From: Astrocystis sublimbata | Lineage: Eukaryota > Ascomycota > Sordariomycetes > Xylariales > Xylariaceae | Length of the DNA stretch: 64,000 bases | NCBI GenBank assembly: GCA_022453515.1 | Contig: JAJNNY010000068.1 | Coordinates: 62,001-126,000 of the forward strand | Direction: 5' to 3' | Shown: positions 1 through 10,500 of the stretch, piece after piece | Numbering within the stretch: the stretch's first letter is position 1 | Layout of the letters: each line of letters begins with the position of its first letter | Program-made: the position numbers and the translations under genes | The notes under the pieces: generated by a model | What the model saw: only the letters and a program-made list of their open reading frames with translations | Told to the model about the DNA's origin: nothing | The model's database searches: none

Positions 1-474
1 AAGTCAGATTAGCGATGCAAAAGGCCATGCAGACGGATGTCAGCGTCTTCCGTACCCAAGAAAGCTTGGACGAGGGTGTCAAGAAGGTCAACGAAATCGA
101 CGGCATGTTCTCCCAGGTCGGCATCAAGGACCGCGGCATGATCTGGAACTCGGATCTCGTTGAGACTCTGGAGTTGAGGAATCTGCTGACTTGCGCGTAA
201 GTATTGCGTCATCCTATAAGTAACGAGATATGGCAACTAACAATAGCTTTCCAGCACCCAAACCGCTACTGCTGCTGCAAACCGAAAGGAATCTCGTGGC
301 GCACACGCCCGCGAGGATTACCCCGACCGAGATGACGAGAAGTGGATGAAGCACACACTCACATACCAGAAGACCCCCCACGGCAAGGTTGACTTGACGT
401 ACCGCAAGGTCATCGGCACAACGCTGGATGAGAGCGAGTGCAAGGCTGTGCCACCATTCAAGCGAACATACTAA
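1..474 (+). CDS. SDH1: Succinate dehydrogenase flavoprotein subunit, C-terminal part (5' end outside window)
   Basis: C-terminal end of the FAD-binding subunit of mitochondrial complex II, which oxidises succinate to fumarate and passes electrons to the quinone pool. Exons are about 13..196 and 255..474; the intron 197-254 has a GTAAGT donor and CCAG acceptor and joins in phase. The visible protein reads [16 protein letters not shown], then [19 protein letters not shown] and ends PPFKRTY, the conserved tail of fungal SDH1. [15 protein letters not shown] contains the Arg/His-rich segment typical of the fumarate reductase/SDH family C-terminal domain. Bases 1-12 (ending ATTAG) may be the tail of an upstream intron, because the in-frame bases before AMQK only match the family if a codon is split there. 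The catalytic and FAD regions lie to the left of the window. Confidence 0.93.
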
Positions 475-1376
475 GCAAAAAAAGGTGCGTAATGGGTAAT
501 GAGAGCCGCTTGACTTATATATTAGTACGTGCCAAGCTGGCGACATTACGGTGGAGTTGAAGCATCAGCATGTTTACGAAAACAGCACAGGCGGAGTACT
601 TTGGTTGCTGTTTTTACCGGAGTGTGGAAATGTAACTTACGTAGACTTGATGAGTCGGTAACCTGTACAAAGATTATGATTTGTTCGACCTTTTGGCCCA
701 CATTCAAGGAAAGATGCAGTTTATATAAGCAGCAATTGAGTTGAATGACAACCGACTACTGACACCGTGGATATGGGCGGCATGTTATAAGGTTGTTTCT
801 ATTCATCTATGATTCTTGTGAGCTGCGATGATGGAGCATCTACGATGAGAGTTTGATGCTCTGCTTGGACTGAATGAGCAATCAAGATACGTATTCGTAC
901 AACACTACCGATACCACAAACCGCCCACAACGAGTTACTAGGTAGCAACTCACAAAACGTAGTACAATAATATAGTAGCAGTATCACTGTCAACTAGGTA
1001 CCAGACAAGGTTTGGTTTGGCTTGAAAGCCAGGCCACCACTGTCACACCCAGGGGCAGCCGATCGCCAGCTTCCCCTCAAAAATGCAACCTGCCCCCCCT
1101 CACCCCCCTTCACACTCTGGGGTACGGCAATCTTTCCCGAAGCCTGTTTAGCTTATCCAGAACCAGAACGCGTGTCCTTGTGTGTTGCATCTCTCAGATT
1201 AGCAATCGCATTTTAAGGCAATGTCCACACAATTCGAAGCGCCTACTTCATACAGTATTCTACGTCTGCGAAACAGATCATAACGTCAACCGAAACATGA
1301 CAACATAGTGAACTAACTAGTGCCAAAGCTGGAAATAAGACCCCAGGCTCGGTTGGTGAACTTCTGCTTTCCCAAA
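475..1376. other. Intergenic, SDH1 3' side to SDR promoter
   Basis: About 900 bases with no supported gene. The short open frames here have no family resemblance. A C-rich run (about 1089-1110) and a CTAGGTACC element (994-1002) are the only structures seen. It should hold the SDH1 3' UTR and the promoter of the SDR gene. Confidence 0.6.
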
Positions 1377-2570
1377 ATGGCATCACCCACCACCTCCGCA
1401 TCCGCATCAGTGGCCGCGGCCCCAGTCGCGCTCATCACGGCGGGGAGCGCCGGCCTCGGCGCCGCCGCCGCCCGCCTGTTCGCGCAGCACGGCTACCGCG
1501 TCGCCGTGAATTTCAGCAACAACGCAGAGCGTGCGAACAAGCTGCTCGGCGAATTACCTTCGTTGTCGCCTCTACCAAAAGATGAAAGCGAAGGCAGTAT
1601 CGCCAAGCCTTCCTTCGTTCTGATCGAGGCCGATCTGGGCTCCCGCGAGGACGTGCGGCGCTTAGTCCAGGAGACGGTCGATAGGTTCGGCCGGCTGGAC
1701 GTGCTGTTCTCCAACGGCGGCTGGACGCGCGTCAGGGGCCTCGAGAGCCTCGAGGATAATTGCTTCGAGGACGAGTGGGACCAAGCCTTCAATATGAACG
1801 TCAAGTCGCATCTGTGGCTGATGCAGGCGGCGAGGAAATACCTTGATGAGGCGCAGGGCGCGTTCGTCTCGACGGCGTCGTTGGCGGGGGTTTGTCATAG
1901 TGGGAGCTCGTTGGTATGTTTGTGTGTGTTTTGTGCAATCGAGGACTGATACTGATGTGGGAGTCGAAATTCCTACTCTGGTGCTGATGTGCTTTGGGGC
2001 CCGCGTGCTGTGGGGGTAGAGATTAATAGGGGCTGATCAGACGATTGATTCTAGGCGTATTCGGTAACTAAGGCGGCGCAACTTCATCTTATGAAGGGTT
2101 TGGCTGTTGTGAGTTGTTCCCTTCCTTCGTTTGCAACATGCTCTACCGAAGGCTCTTCTCAGTAGAAATTTAACTGAATATATGATGCTAATGATAATGC
2201 GTACCCCAGATGGCAGCCCCAAACATCAGGGTGAATAGTGGTGAGTGATGTTTAGATATTATTGCTCAAACTTACTCACAGCCTTTTACATCTTATGTTT
2301 GACATTGCCTTCAAAAAACATCAACCAGCCCCATGTATTGGATGACAAATGCTAATGTCGACTTTTATTATTATTTCAGTGTCACCAGGACTTCTGCTCA
2401 CCGAATGGGCAGAACGGTTCTCGGACGAGCTGAAGGAGGACCACCGGCAGAAGACGAAGCTGAAACGCATTGTCACCGTCGAGGACGTCGCCGAACAAGT
2501 CCTTACTTTTGCACGGAGCAAAAGTACAACGGGCGTTAATGTGGTCATGGACGCAGGCTTCTTGTTGTAA
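1377..2570 (+). CDS. Short-chain dehydrogenase/reductase (SDR), classical type
   Basis: Four exons, 1377..1913, 2055..2108, 2210..2240 and 2380..2570, give 270 aa, the usual length for a classical SDR. The first ATG after the upstream stop is at 1377; the frame is open a little further upstream but without an ATG. The N-terminal Rossmann motif reads ALITAGSAGLGAAAARLF, a TxxxGxG cofactor site. It is followed by the acidic ADLGSREDV loop, LFSNGGW (the NNAG equivalent), the catalytic Ser in FVSTASLAG, and the YxxxK pair in AYSVTKAA. The catalytic Tyr and Lys lie on the 54-nt second exon, just after an intron. IRVNSVSPGLLLTEW is the conserved post-catalytic segment. The protein has no signal peptide or membrane segment, so it is probably a cytosolic NAD(P)-dependent oxidoreductase. 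Substrate cannot be inferred, and no biosynthetic neighbours suggest one. Confidence 0.87.
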
Positions 2571-3150
2571 TAGATGGAAGGAAACTCGGTCATTACAAGA
2601 CTGAAGTCGCTTTTAGAAGGATATGTTGAACCTTGTGTGTTTGTTTTGCAAGACGCTTTACTACTGAGCTGTTGGAGGATTTACAAGGTAATACCCAGCA
2701 GAAACTGCTTTTACTGCCAGCATAAGGAATTGATGCCTGTCATGCCTGCTGTTAGACCTACCGTCGCAGCTCCGTGTCAATGAGTGGTACAATGGACTTT
2801 CATGCGAACTTGTTTAATTCATCATTTATAAATGTAGACAACAGAAAAAAGCACTTTGCTAAGTAAACACCTTGTCACACATATCTTTTTGAAACTAATT
2901 CGATTCCTTTCCATAAGCTAGAATGCTAGCTGTAGTAAATGAGACTCGTACTCATACGCATCAGGAAAATGAAAAGATTGCCTCGTGTGTTGTCAGATAG
3001 CTCGTGCCGTGTCGTCATTTTGCGAAGTTTGTTCAGGGGTCAGATTTAAGGGTATTTCGAGCACAATGGATTCCCAAAATGGAATCCAGTGGTCGAACAC
3101 CAAGCATGAATCGCAAGGGAGGAGTAATAAGCGTCAAAACCCGCGTCCTG
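2571..3150. other. Convergent intergenic between SDR and potassium transporter genes
   Basis: About 580 bases between two gene 3' ends. It is A/T-rich around 2790-2960. No coding or repeated structure was recognised. Confidence 0.6.
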
Positions 3151-6100
3151 CTATATCTCTTTGACAAAACCAACTTCAACCACCCTGTCCATCGCAAGTC
3201 TGAGGTTCGCAATCTTCGCCCGCGTATTATCGCGAATGAAGAGGAAAGTCTCGAGGATCAGGCGGCGGAACAGCGAGGCGCCCATCTTGATCTTCATCTG
3301 CTCTTTCCCCACGACGTACGAGACCTTGGTCGCGAACGCGCGGTCGAGACGCGCCAGCTCCTGACGCACTTTGGCGTCTGCGAGCTCATTCGGCGCTTTC
3401 TGATAGCGCTTCCCCTTCGGCTTGGCGTTGGCGTTGGGCTCCGAAGATAGGTTGTCGCTGACCGATGTGCTGCTGCCTTGCGCAGCTCTGTCCTCGGGCG
3501 ATTGGCCGCCGAGCTTCTCGTCGTCGTTGTCGGAATCGGCAGACGATGACGACGACGACCGCACGACGAACTTGCGGATCTGCTCGTAGATCAGGGCTGC
3601 GAGGTCGGGCGTGATCACCTCGTCCATGAACCCGTGGCGCACGACGAGCCGGTAGCAGCCGGGGATGGCGCCCAGCCGCGAGACGACGTAGCGCTCGTGG
3701 GAGGGCACCGTGGGGATCTCGATGGGGTGCAGGTGGAAGAATATCATGATCTCGGGGACGGCCCCGAATTTCGTGACGAATTGCGTGAATCTGCAGGATG
3801 AAGGGAGTATGTCAGCGAGTGTGATTTTAGGATGTAAATGATTCCTCCTTTATAGGGAGTTGAGGTTTCAGGAGGGGGAATAGGAGAATATTGAGCGGTG
3901 TTAGAAACACTGGCTAGATACGTACACCATGGGTGTGAGAACCCCTGTTTTGTCAAAATAGATACCGAAGCCGCGAATCGGAGCAATCGAGCCGCCGCCC
4001 CAACGCGTCGACAGAAACAGCTTGTCGTCAGCGCCTTTGCTCACGAGCTGGTTCGGGCGGAAGCGATCTTCCGCCTCGGCGCGCCATTGGTTCTCTTTGC
4101 CGAAACGCCAGAGCAGGAAGATGCCGGCTAGGATGGCCGCAAGGGTCAGAGTGAACCAGGCGCCCTCGGGGACCTTGTTCAGGGCCGAGGTGAGGTAGAG
4201 ACCGTCGTGCGTGGCGAAGAAGAGCCAGGGGAGGAACACGTAGTACGGGGGTATGCGCCACACGATGAGCGCGACGAGAGTCACGAAACATGTGTCGAAA
4301 AAAGTCACGAAGATGACGCATACACTGCGACGATATATTAGTAGGGAAGTAGAATCGACTGAAAAGTTTGAGATGACAGATAGACATACCCGTATGCATT
4401 TCCTAGGCGCGTTGTATTCGAGTAGACAGCGGTCACGAGCACCGTCCCAACTAGGAGAATCCAGTTGAGGAAGGGGACATAGAGCTGCCCGTGGAATTTG
4501 GTAGATGTATGGACAATCTTCATCTGGGGGCAGTAGGACAGCTTCATCAGTTGGCTTACAAGCTGTAAGGGGCATTAGCGAGTGTGTTTGCATGGTTAGT
4601 GGTAAAAGACTCTGACCTGGAAGCACGCGGTGATCATTGCTTGCGAGGCCACGATCGCAGCAAGCACGGCCACAACTAGACTTGGATATAGTAGCCCTGG
4701 CGGGACGCTATTGAAAAAGGGGTTCGAATAGGCCTCTGGATGGACGCTGATAAATGCAGCTTGTCCAACGTAGGCAAGCAGTAAGGCAGGGTAGCAGTAG
4801 CCCAGCCAGCTGATTTGAATGGCTCGCATGCTGAAGGCACCAACTTTTGTATATAGTGTCAGTTCATAACACTCTGTTTATGAGATATCAAACAAGTCAT
4901 GATTGTCACTTACGATCTGCGAACAAAGCTTCCACGCCAGTGAACGACAGCAGGATTCCACCAAGCATCTTCCACGCCTCGGTCTTGCCCTCGACGAAGA
5001 AGTGTATGGCATAGTACGGGGAGAACGCCTTGAGGACCGAGTGGTCATACATGACCAGATTATAGATGCCAAAGGACGCGTTGAAGGCAAGCCAGACGAT
5101 GACGATGGGCGCAAAGGTACTGGCCAGTCGGGTGAGACCCAGGGGCTGGATTGCGAAAAGCAGAATCAAGATACCGCTGGATGTGCCGACTATGGTCGAG
5201 CTCGTTATATCGGGCTTGACGACCGCAAGCCCCTGAATGGCACTATAAGCAGATGTGAAGTCAGTCGTCGATGATGACACGCAAACATCTGTGTGACGGC
5301 AACTTACCCGAGAACAGACTGGGCAGGCGTCAGAATCCCATCCGCGATGACCATCGAGACCGAGAGGACCCCGATAGTCTTCAGAAGGCCGCGCAGAAAT
5401 CTACTGCTTTCCATACGGCGGCGCACCGTCTGGTTGCTGGGGCTTAGGTCCTGTGTTTCGTGGCGCTCCATCTTGACCATGGCGGCTTCGCGAGGGTCGC
5501 GGTCTGTGAGATTGGCCTAGTAATGGTTATCAGCTTCAAGTCTATATAACGTGCAACAGCCAATGAAATGACTATCATTATAATGACGGGTATGGATTAC
5601 ATAGCGTGTAAGAAGCGAATAACAACTGAAGGTGCCCCCTTCGCCTTGGTTGTCGGCACGCAGCACGATGAGCACATATTTCAGGGTCACCATGATCGAC
5701 ATTGACCAGACTAGAGTCAGTGTCAGTGGTCAGGCATTGTATCACGTAAACAAGATGGCACAAAACAAAAAGGTAGTGAAATCAATCACGAGAGTTCCGA
5801 GACTGGATAAGGGGGATGAGAGGTAAGGTACTGACTGATGACTGAGAGCACTTCAAGAAGTCGGTCATACGACGGCTGTTCGGTAAAAGTACTAGAGAAC
5901 ACATATAGCGGACTATTGCCCGAGCGTCAGTAGACCATCACTCGAAAACGTGTGAGAACAGAAGTAGTTAATCATGCCTCACCTAGTACCAATATCGCCA
6001 TAGATGGCGCCGGTAGACTGGTACGCCAACCTTGACACCAACCGTCTCTGTCAGCATCAAAGTAAAAGGTGAAAACGAACAGACGACGAGGATTGCATTT

Positions 6101-6404
6101 TCAAGTCACAGTTCGAAGAAGAGTCAATCAGGCAAGGGTGACACTACCAGAGCAACGCCGTCCCCTTGAAGACCTGTTTCTTCTTGCCATCCTCGCGGAG
6201 CCACTCGTCGTTGCCCTCGTCGGCGTCGCCGCCTTCGTCGCCGCGGTCGTCCTGCGAAGCACTGCCACGTGCATCGCCGGACCGGCGCGGTCTGGACAGG
6301 TTACGCGTGTTGTAGACGCCGTCGAGCCCGGTCGGCTCCGCGCGCTCCGGCTTTACGGGGTGGATGTCATCGTCGTCGTCGATGGTCAGAGATGGGTTGG
6401 CCAT
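3151..6404 (-). CDS. HAK1: HAK/KUP/KT-family high-affinity potassium transporter
   Basis: Multi-pass plasma membrane potassium uptake protein. The ten exons, complement(join(3151..3790, 3926..4324, 4390..4562, 4617..4843, 4914..5242, 5308..5516, 5601..5710, 5836..5912, 5983..6030, 6148..6404)), keep phase throughout and give 822 aa, normal for fungal HAK proteins. Family landmarks are [18 protein letters not shown] in the first membrane segment, [31 protein letters not shown] and the late [20 protein letters not shown] signature. The N-terminus is acidic (runs of Asp near residue 10) and cytoplasmic. The C-terminal cytosolic domain carries a Ser/Asp-rich insert ([16 protein letters not shown]) that looks like a phosphorylatable linker and is poorly conserved in type. 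The gene ends [12 protein letters not shown]. The start is the only Met upstream of the conserved N-terminus with no better alternative. The symbol follows the fungal family name; paralogue identity is not proved. Confidence 0.93.
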
Positions 6405-6743
6405 GAAGCAAGCGCAGGGCAATCAATGATTGTCAATAGCAGCGGTAATAGTCGCGCACCGGACAGACAAGCTTGAATTCTACGAGGAAAGCGAAAAGCT
6501 GAGAGTTTTCTGTACGTAAGATCTTCTTGAGCGTGGTATTTAGGGCTGAGTGCGGGAAAAAAACAGATGTCCAGGCACCCCAGGTTCACTTATACGAAAG
6601 GAGAGGGAACAGGTGTGGGTGATTGCAACCTCGCCGCGGCATTTTATATAAAAGTTTGCTAACCATAATTATGAACTCATGTATGATCAGGGGCAGCACC
6701 CTTCCCAAAAAAGGCTCGCCCACCAGATCTTCTCTGTGGCACA

Positions 6744-6769
6744 GCCTGCCTGCCTGCCTACCTGCCTGG
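6744..6769. repeat. Short CCTG tetranucleotide repeat
   Basis: Repeated CCTG units with one CCTA interruption. The same tetranucleotide, in the complementary orientation, forms the repeat in intron 2 of the aminotransferase gene 1.8 kb away. Confidence 0.8.
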
Positions 6770-6937
6770 CTCGTTCTTTGTGGCATACATACCTAGCCAA
6801 TGATTGGAGGAGCTGATAGCTTGCCTCTGGTGTGTGTGGTGTGTGTATGTTTGTACAGCTTACAATGTGCCGATGGAACACGTGGGACTGTGCGTGAACA
6901 ATACTAGCTGGAACAAAGCAAGTTTTTCTTGCCGAGG

Positions 6938-6973
6938 GTGTGTGAGTGAGTGAATGAGTGCGTGGGTGAGTGG
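6938..6973. repeat. Imperfect GTGA/GAGT microsatellite
   Basis: Degenerate GTGA units (GTGTGTGAGTGAGTGAATGA followed by GTGCGTGGGTGAGTGG) in the gap upstream of the potassium transporter gene. Confidence 0.7.
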
Positions 6974-8125
6974 CTGATCGGGTGGGCGCGGAAGCAATGG
7001 CTTTGTATAAGTACTTGGCTGGTGACATTTTCGATGGTAATATGATAACAACTTGATATCACTCCGTCTGCAATGGCGTGGTAGGGCTGGGCTCCCCCTT
7101 ACTAACACCAAGATGTATAGTCCCAACTACCGCTTAGACAAAGCTTAACTCTTTAGTCTGGTGCTCAGCCACCCGCAAGTCTGATGCCCCTGCCTGCATG
7201 CGACCAGGTCTACACACCCCCAGATTATTGTCGTGGAGATCAGCTAATTACCTCGGCCTGCCTGTTCTCTCAGTTCTCGCCCTTCCACATCCCCTTGCGG
7301 GTTATTATGCGTTCTTTTTAAACAACTGACCCATCTCAATTAGTATAAAATAATTGCTCAGATACAGGTCAACACCAGACAACATCAATTAAGTAAGTGC
7401 AACAAGCATAGCATCATACAACATATAGATATAATTATAACGGCATACTATAAGCAAAACAATGTGGGGGGCCATGTGCCGAGAACGTTACTCCAGAGAC
7501 TCGAGCTTGGGGTAGGTAAGTAAGCAGACAGCTCCAGCTCAGCTGCGGTGTCACGTCGCATGCATGCGATCGCAAGACATATCTCCCCTCCCCAGCAATC
7601 TGTAACCGGATCCCTGAGATTAAAAGCATCCACTCGGAATTGTTGTGGTTATCAATGACACAAGATGTGCGGTGTAGCTCATTGGTCCAGGATGACAAAA
7701 GCAAGGGGCCATGCCTTGTAGGGAGGAGAGGAGGCCTCCTCGATCCAACTAGGGTTACTGTAGCGAAAACCTTCCGGAGTCGACTGAGCAAGATGACGCC
7801 GTCCTCGGTGTATTCTAGGTATAGTCTCGCACACTGAATTACGATTGCATTACAAGTATTGAGCAATTTTTCTGAAAACACTCGAGCTTTGAAATGTTTA
7901 CGATCTTTGCTTTATTTAATTGCCCGTGACAGGAGTAACTCATACATTCGTTCAGCTCGTTCCTTTTTATCTTCCGTTCCATGCCCAAAATGTAGTTTTG
8001 AGGTGAGATTCGGATACAGAATGAATTAATTATCGAAGGTGAGATTCGGCGTTATCCAGCCCTTCGGTTAACGAATTGCCCAACATCTTGGCCTACATCG
8101 CTCGTCATTAATTTAGAAACCCTAT

Positions 8126-9509
8126 TTAACTGCCATTTGTCTCGCTTGCCACTTTCGTCCCATCTTCCTGCGAGACGGTGAAATTCCACTTCAACTCGTC
8201 CTGGACCTTTCCGAGCTGGATGGCTCTCAGCTGGGTCAGAAGCCGCGTGCAGACGGGGCCGATGTCCTCGTCGCTCTGCGAAGCTGGTGCGTACGTGACC
8301 GTCTCCGAGTTCTCGTCGACCGACAATCTCTCGTGCTTGCCAATCGTTGCGGTTATGGATGTTGGCGACGACGGCGACTCATGGCGGGTGATGGACCGGA
8401 TGGGCACGAGGGCCGCGGCCGTACCGGCTCCCATCACTTCGCTGAAGGTGGTAAGCTCGGCGTATTTGATCTGCGCGCTGGTTAGTACAGTGTAACACAA
8501 GCTTGCATTTCCTTGATAGGTGAATAGGTAGGCAGGCAGGCAGGCAGGCAGGCAGACAGGCAGTGTGTGAGTGAGCCAACATACGGATCTCTGCTCGACC
8601 TTCCATCCGAAACTCCGTCCGATGTCCAATATACTCTCGGCCGTCACACTCTGTATGACGTTGCTCGAGTCGGGCACCACTAGGGTTACATCGTCTCCGT
8701 CGACCTTGGCGCCAATGAAGCCGCTCGTGCTGAACTCGTCGATCTCGGAGCGCGTGGCGCTGTCGAGATGCAGGGTTATGCCGAACCCTTCACTCCGTGC
8801 CTTGTCGCTCCATCTCAGGACCCTGTAATTCAATCAGTAAATATTCTGTCCGCCCGTCCGTCAGACGTCCAAAGGGGTTGCGAGGATGGACATCAGGGGA
8901 GGGAGCCACGCACGGGGCATAGTTGCCGCCAATCTTGGCACTTCCGGTTCCGTTGGGCGCGGCGCGGTCGAATTCGTCGAGAATGCGGCACTTGACCAGG
9001 TGGGTGCCGTGGTAGACGCCGGTGGGCATGACGAAGACGCAGAACATGTACTCCTCGGGCGGGACCAGGCCCAGCTGGGCGCTCGAGCCGTAGATCTGCG
9101 GGCGGATGTACATGGCCGCGCCGGTCTCGTGGGGCGGGACGAAGGCGGCGTTCAGCGACACGGCGGCCTTGACGGCGTCGACAAACAGGTCCTCGGGCAC
9201 AGGCGGGCACGAGATGAACTCGGCGGACCGCTGCATGCGCACGGCGTTGCGGTTGGGGCGGAAGATGGTGATGTCGCCTTGGGGGTTGCGGAAGGCCTTG
9301 AGGCCCTCGTAGGCCTGCTGGCCGTAGTTGAGCGCCGGTGACATGCCATGGATGCGGATGTACGGGTCGGCGACGAATTGGAGAGGCGACCACTTGCCCG
9401 TCTTGACCGAGTAGTGCGATTCGATGTGGCCGTTGACTTCGCGCACCTTGAAGCCAACGTTGGACCAGTCAATGGTGTCGACGGGCGGTGGCGGGAATGC
9501 AGGCGCCAT
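8126..9509 (-). CDS. Branched-chain amino acid aminotransferase (class IV PLP aminotransferase)
   Basis: Transfers amino groups between leucine, isoleucine or valine and 2-oxoglutarate. Exons complement(join(8126..8470, 8585..8822, 8914..9509)) give 392 aa, close to fungal BCATs. PLP fold landmarks are ALNYGQQAYEGLKAFR near residue 60, NRNAVRMQRSAEF, YIRPQIYGS, GTGSAKIGGNYAPVLRW with the PLP lysine at about residue 192, and the late EVMGAGTAAALVPI that binds the cofactor phosphate. There is no mitochondrial presequence, so a cytosolic enzyme is the simplest reading. Fungi carry several paralogues, some serving toxin or secondary-metabolite pathways; nothing nearby suggests that here. TGACTC, a partial match to the cross-pathway control site TGACTCA, lies at 9551-9556, about 40 bases before the ATG. 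This is suggestive of amino acid starvation control only. Confidence 0.93.
8531..8554. repeat. GGCA tetranucleotide repeat inside intron 2 of the aminotransferase gene
   Basis: Six uninterrupted GGCA units followed by GACAGGCAG, within the intron 8471-8584. The repeat sits between the donor and the branch region and could vary in length between strains. Confidence 0.85.
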
Positions 9510-10500
9510 GTTGAATTAATTATTCTAAGGGGGGGAACAAAGCTGACTGTTGACTCGTATTGTGATGAAAGAAAAAATGCACCAAACTCAGGTAACAACA
9601 AAAATACTGGCAAAACCCGACTCTAATATACTTTTCTGCCACGAACAATGCAATGTCGTTACGAATAGGCGCGCCTCAATGCTGGGACTGGGACTGGGAA
9701 AAAGTATTGTGTCGGCTCACGACGATCAGGTCAGCATCGACTAATATTTAGCTCCGGTTCCGGCGTTGCTCGCAGCAGACATGCCCTGCCAAGTCCGGGG
9801 GGTGGCGGGGCAGCGCAGTGTTCCATCTCGCCCAAGTGAAGTATCGTCTGCATCTAAGTCCGAAGGTCCCTGCAGGCCATGACCTGGCCTTACAGTACTT
9901 GGCATGCCCATGCCGTTCGGACTTTACTTTTAAACGCGACACTCGACACTCACTCCCTCAACTCCTACACTCAGGGGTAGGCTTGTGTTTACTGATCATG
10001 CCAACCCCGATATCCTGGGGCATGTGACCACGAAACGTGCAGGCGAGCAAGCCACTTGCAATATACCAGGCACGCGCCAGGTAAGTCCCAAGGTCTCACA
10101 GACTCTGGAGAGAGAGATGCTTCTATTCTAACCTAATGCCTCATAGTCGTTTGTATAGCATAATAAATACACCTAATTAGGGCGAATCCTCCCGCTCACG
10201 TTGCGCCTCGCCCCACGACAAGCATTACCTTTTGGGCCCAGGATAGCCGTCAAAGCTTATCTGCAGAATAAGCTGCCATAATTAGGGGCCGGTGCTCACT
10301 GCGGTAGCACCGAATCTATTGGATGCGCAAAAGAAGTGACCGCTTTATTGTGCCTCTCTCTTGCAGACCGTAGCCTACCCAATCCATACTTCGACACCGA
10401 GACACGCCATGTTAAGCCGCTAGAGGGGTAGTTGGGCTCTCCGAGCCTGCGACGAGAGGACATCAAGGACTTGTTCCTTCCACTCGGAAACACTTTCTTC
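9510..10500. other. Intergenic, BCAT promoter and TslA 3' side
   Basis: About 990 bases. No coding sequence, tRNA or clear repeat was recognised. Confidence 0.6.

Larger units (their letters stand above)
6405..8125. other. Intergenic, HAK promoter and BCAT 3' side, low-complexity patches
   Basis: About 1.7 kb with no supported gene. It contains CCTG-type repeats (6744-6769), a TG-rich patch near 6829-6850 and a GTGA/GAGT patch (6938-6973). Two similar GGTGAGATTCGG stretches occur near 8000 and 8038. The open frames in this stretch are low complexity and unlike any family I know. Confidence 0.6.
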
